Under the pieces are notes generated by a model. It searched no databases and was not told the DNA's origin. It saw only the letters and a list, made by a program, of their open reading frames with translations. This document shows positions 47,093 through 47,224 of a DNA stretch of 47,224 bases, one piece after another. Source of the stretch: Rhodoplanes serenus. Its GTDB lineage: Bacteria; Pseudomonadota; Alphaproteobacteria; Rhizobiales; Xanthobacteraceae. The translations under genes and the position numbers were made by a program. Every line of letters starts with the position of its first letter. Position 1 is the stretch's first letter. Location of the stretch: assembly GCA_009720755.1 (NCBI GenBank), contig WNKV01000025.1, forward strand, positions 1 to 47,224. Direction: 5' to 3'.

Positions 47093-47224
47093 TCAGCCCG
47101 AGGACATGGTGAACACCTGTTCGGAGACATGGCTGACGGGTTCGGGCGCCGTCAAGTCGATCGCAGCGATCTGGATGGCGCCGAAGAAAATACCGTAGCG
47201 GCCGTCGGCCGACAGCGGACGGAC
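47093..47224 (-). CDS. C-terminal end of an unidentified protein (runs off the window)
   Basis: The minus strand stays open from the window edge to a TGA at 47095-47093, encoding 43 residues with regular high-GC third positions (for example RYGIFFGAIQIAAIDLTAPE then a tail ending FTMSSG). The codon usage looks like the neighbouring real genes. The start lies beyond 47224. Family not recognised. It converges on typA across a 108-bp spacer. Confidence 0.55.
   Translation of the reverse strand, partial: VRPLSADGRYGIFFGAIQIAAIDLTAPEPVSHVSEQVFTMSSG

Overview
The window looks like a chromosomal contig end from a high-GC alphaproteobacterium, most likely Hyphomicrobiales (Rhodoplanes / Bradyrhizobium-like). 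This is inferred from an alphaproteobacterial ccmBCDG cluster, the rplU-rpmA-GNAT-obgE-proB neighbourhood, an IalB-family protein, and palindromic intergenic repeats of the type common in that group. No phage, transposase, CRISPR array or rRNA gene is visible. The first ~115 bases are C homopolymers that look like a contig-edge artefact.

Layout. (1) 229-2523: cytochrome c maturation genes ccmB, ccmC, ccmD, ccmG. (2) 2785-2874: tRNA-Ser(CGA), minus strand. (3) 3120-8856: ribosomal protein genes rplU and rpmA, a RimJ/RimL-like acetyltransferase, a Phd/PIN toxin-antitoxin pair, the GTPase obgE, a DUF72 gene on the opposite strand, and proB. (4) 9005-19035: a catabolic and uptake cluster around a LysR regulator. 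It holds a Tat-exported LigI-like amidohydrolase, two isocitrate/isopropylmalate-type decarboxylating dehydrogenases, a complete tripartite tricarboxylate transporter (tctC, tctB, tctA), an Asp/Glu-racemase-family protein and an OtnK-type acid-sugar kinase. (5) 19136-25171, minus strand: pflB, focA, pflA and a membrane histidine kinase. A 745-bp gap then separates these from pyruvate kinase (25917-27347). (6) 27548-39902: an IclR regulator, a small monooxygenase-fold protein and an iron-type alcohol dehydrogenase, divergent from a branched-chain-type ABC importer (livKHMGF), a class III aminotransferase and a two-subunit hydantoinase/oxoprolinase (HyuB, HyuA). (7) 40001-47224: a 31-residue membrane miniprotein, IalB-like protein, DUF1232 protein, pterin carbinolamine dehydratase, a site-2-protease-like M50 protein with CBS domains, a membrane-tethered TAXI solute-binding protein, the ribosome GTPase typA, and the C-terminal end of a further gene.

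How the parts may work together. Region 4 is coherent as uptake plus breakdown of a small hydroxy-acid or acid sugar. The kinase resembles the 3-oxo-tetronate/threonate kinases, but the usual partners OtnC, OtnI and PdxA2 are absent from the window, and two isopropylmalate-like dehydrogenases sit where PdxA2 would be expected. Region 5 is an anaerobic pyruvate-formate module, with the same 10-bp core palindrome before pflB and before the histidine kinase. Region 6 combines an amino-acid-type importer, an ATP-dependent ring-opening enzyme family, an aminotransferase and an alcohol dehydrogenase. This arrangement would suit breakdown of a lactam, cyclic imide or hydantoin through an amino acid and its semialdehyde. 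The pathway assignments for regions 4 and 6 are inference; the individual family assignments are well supported by motifs.
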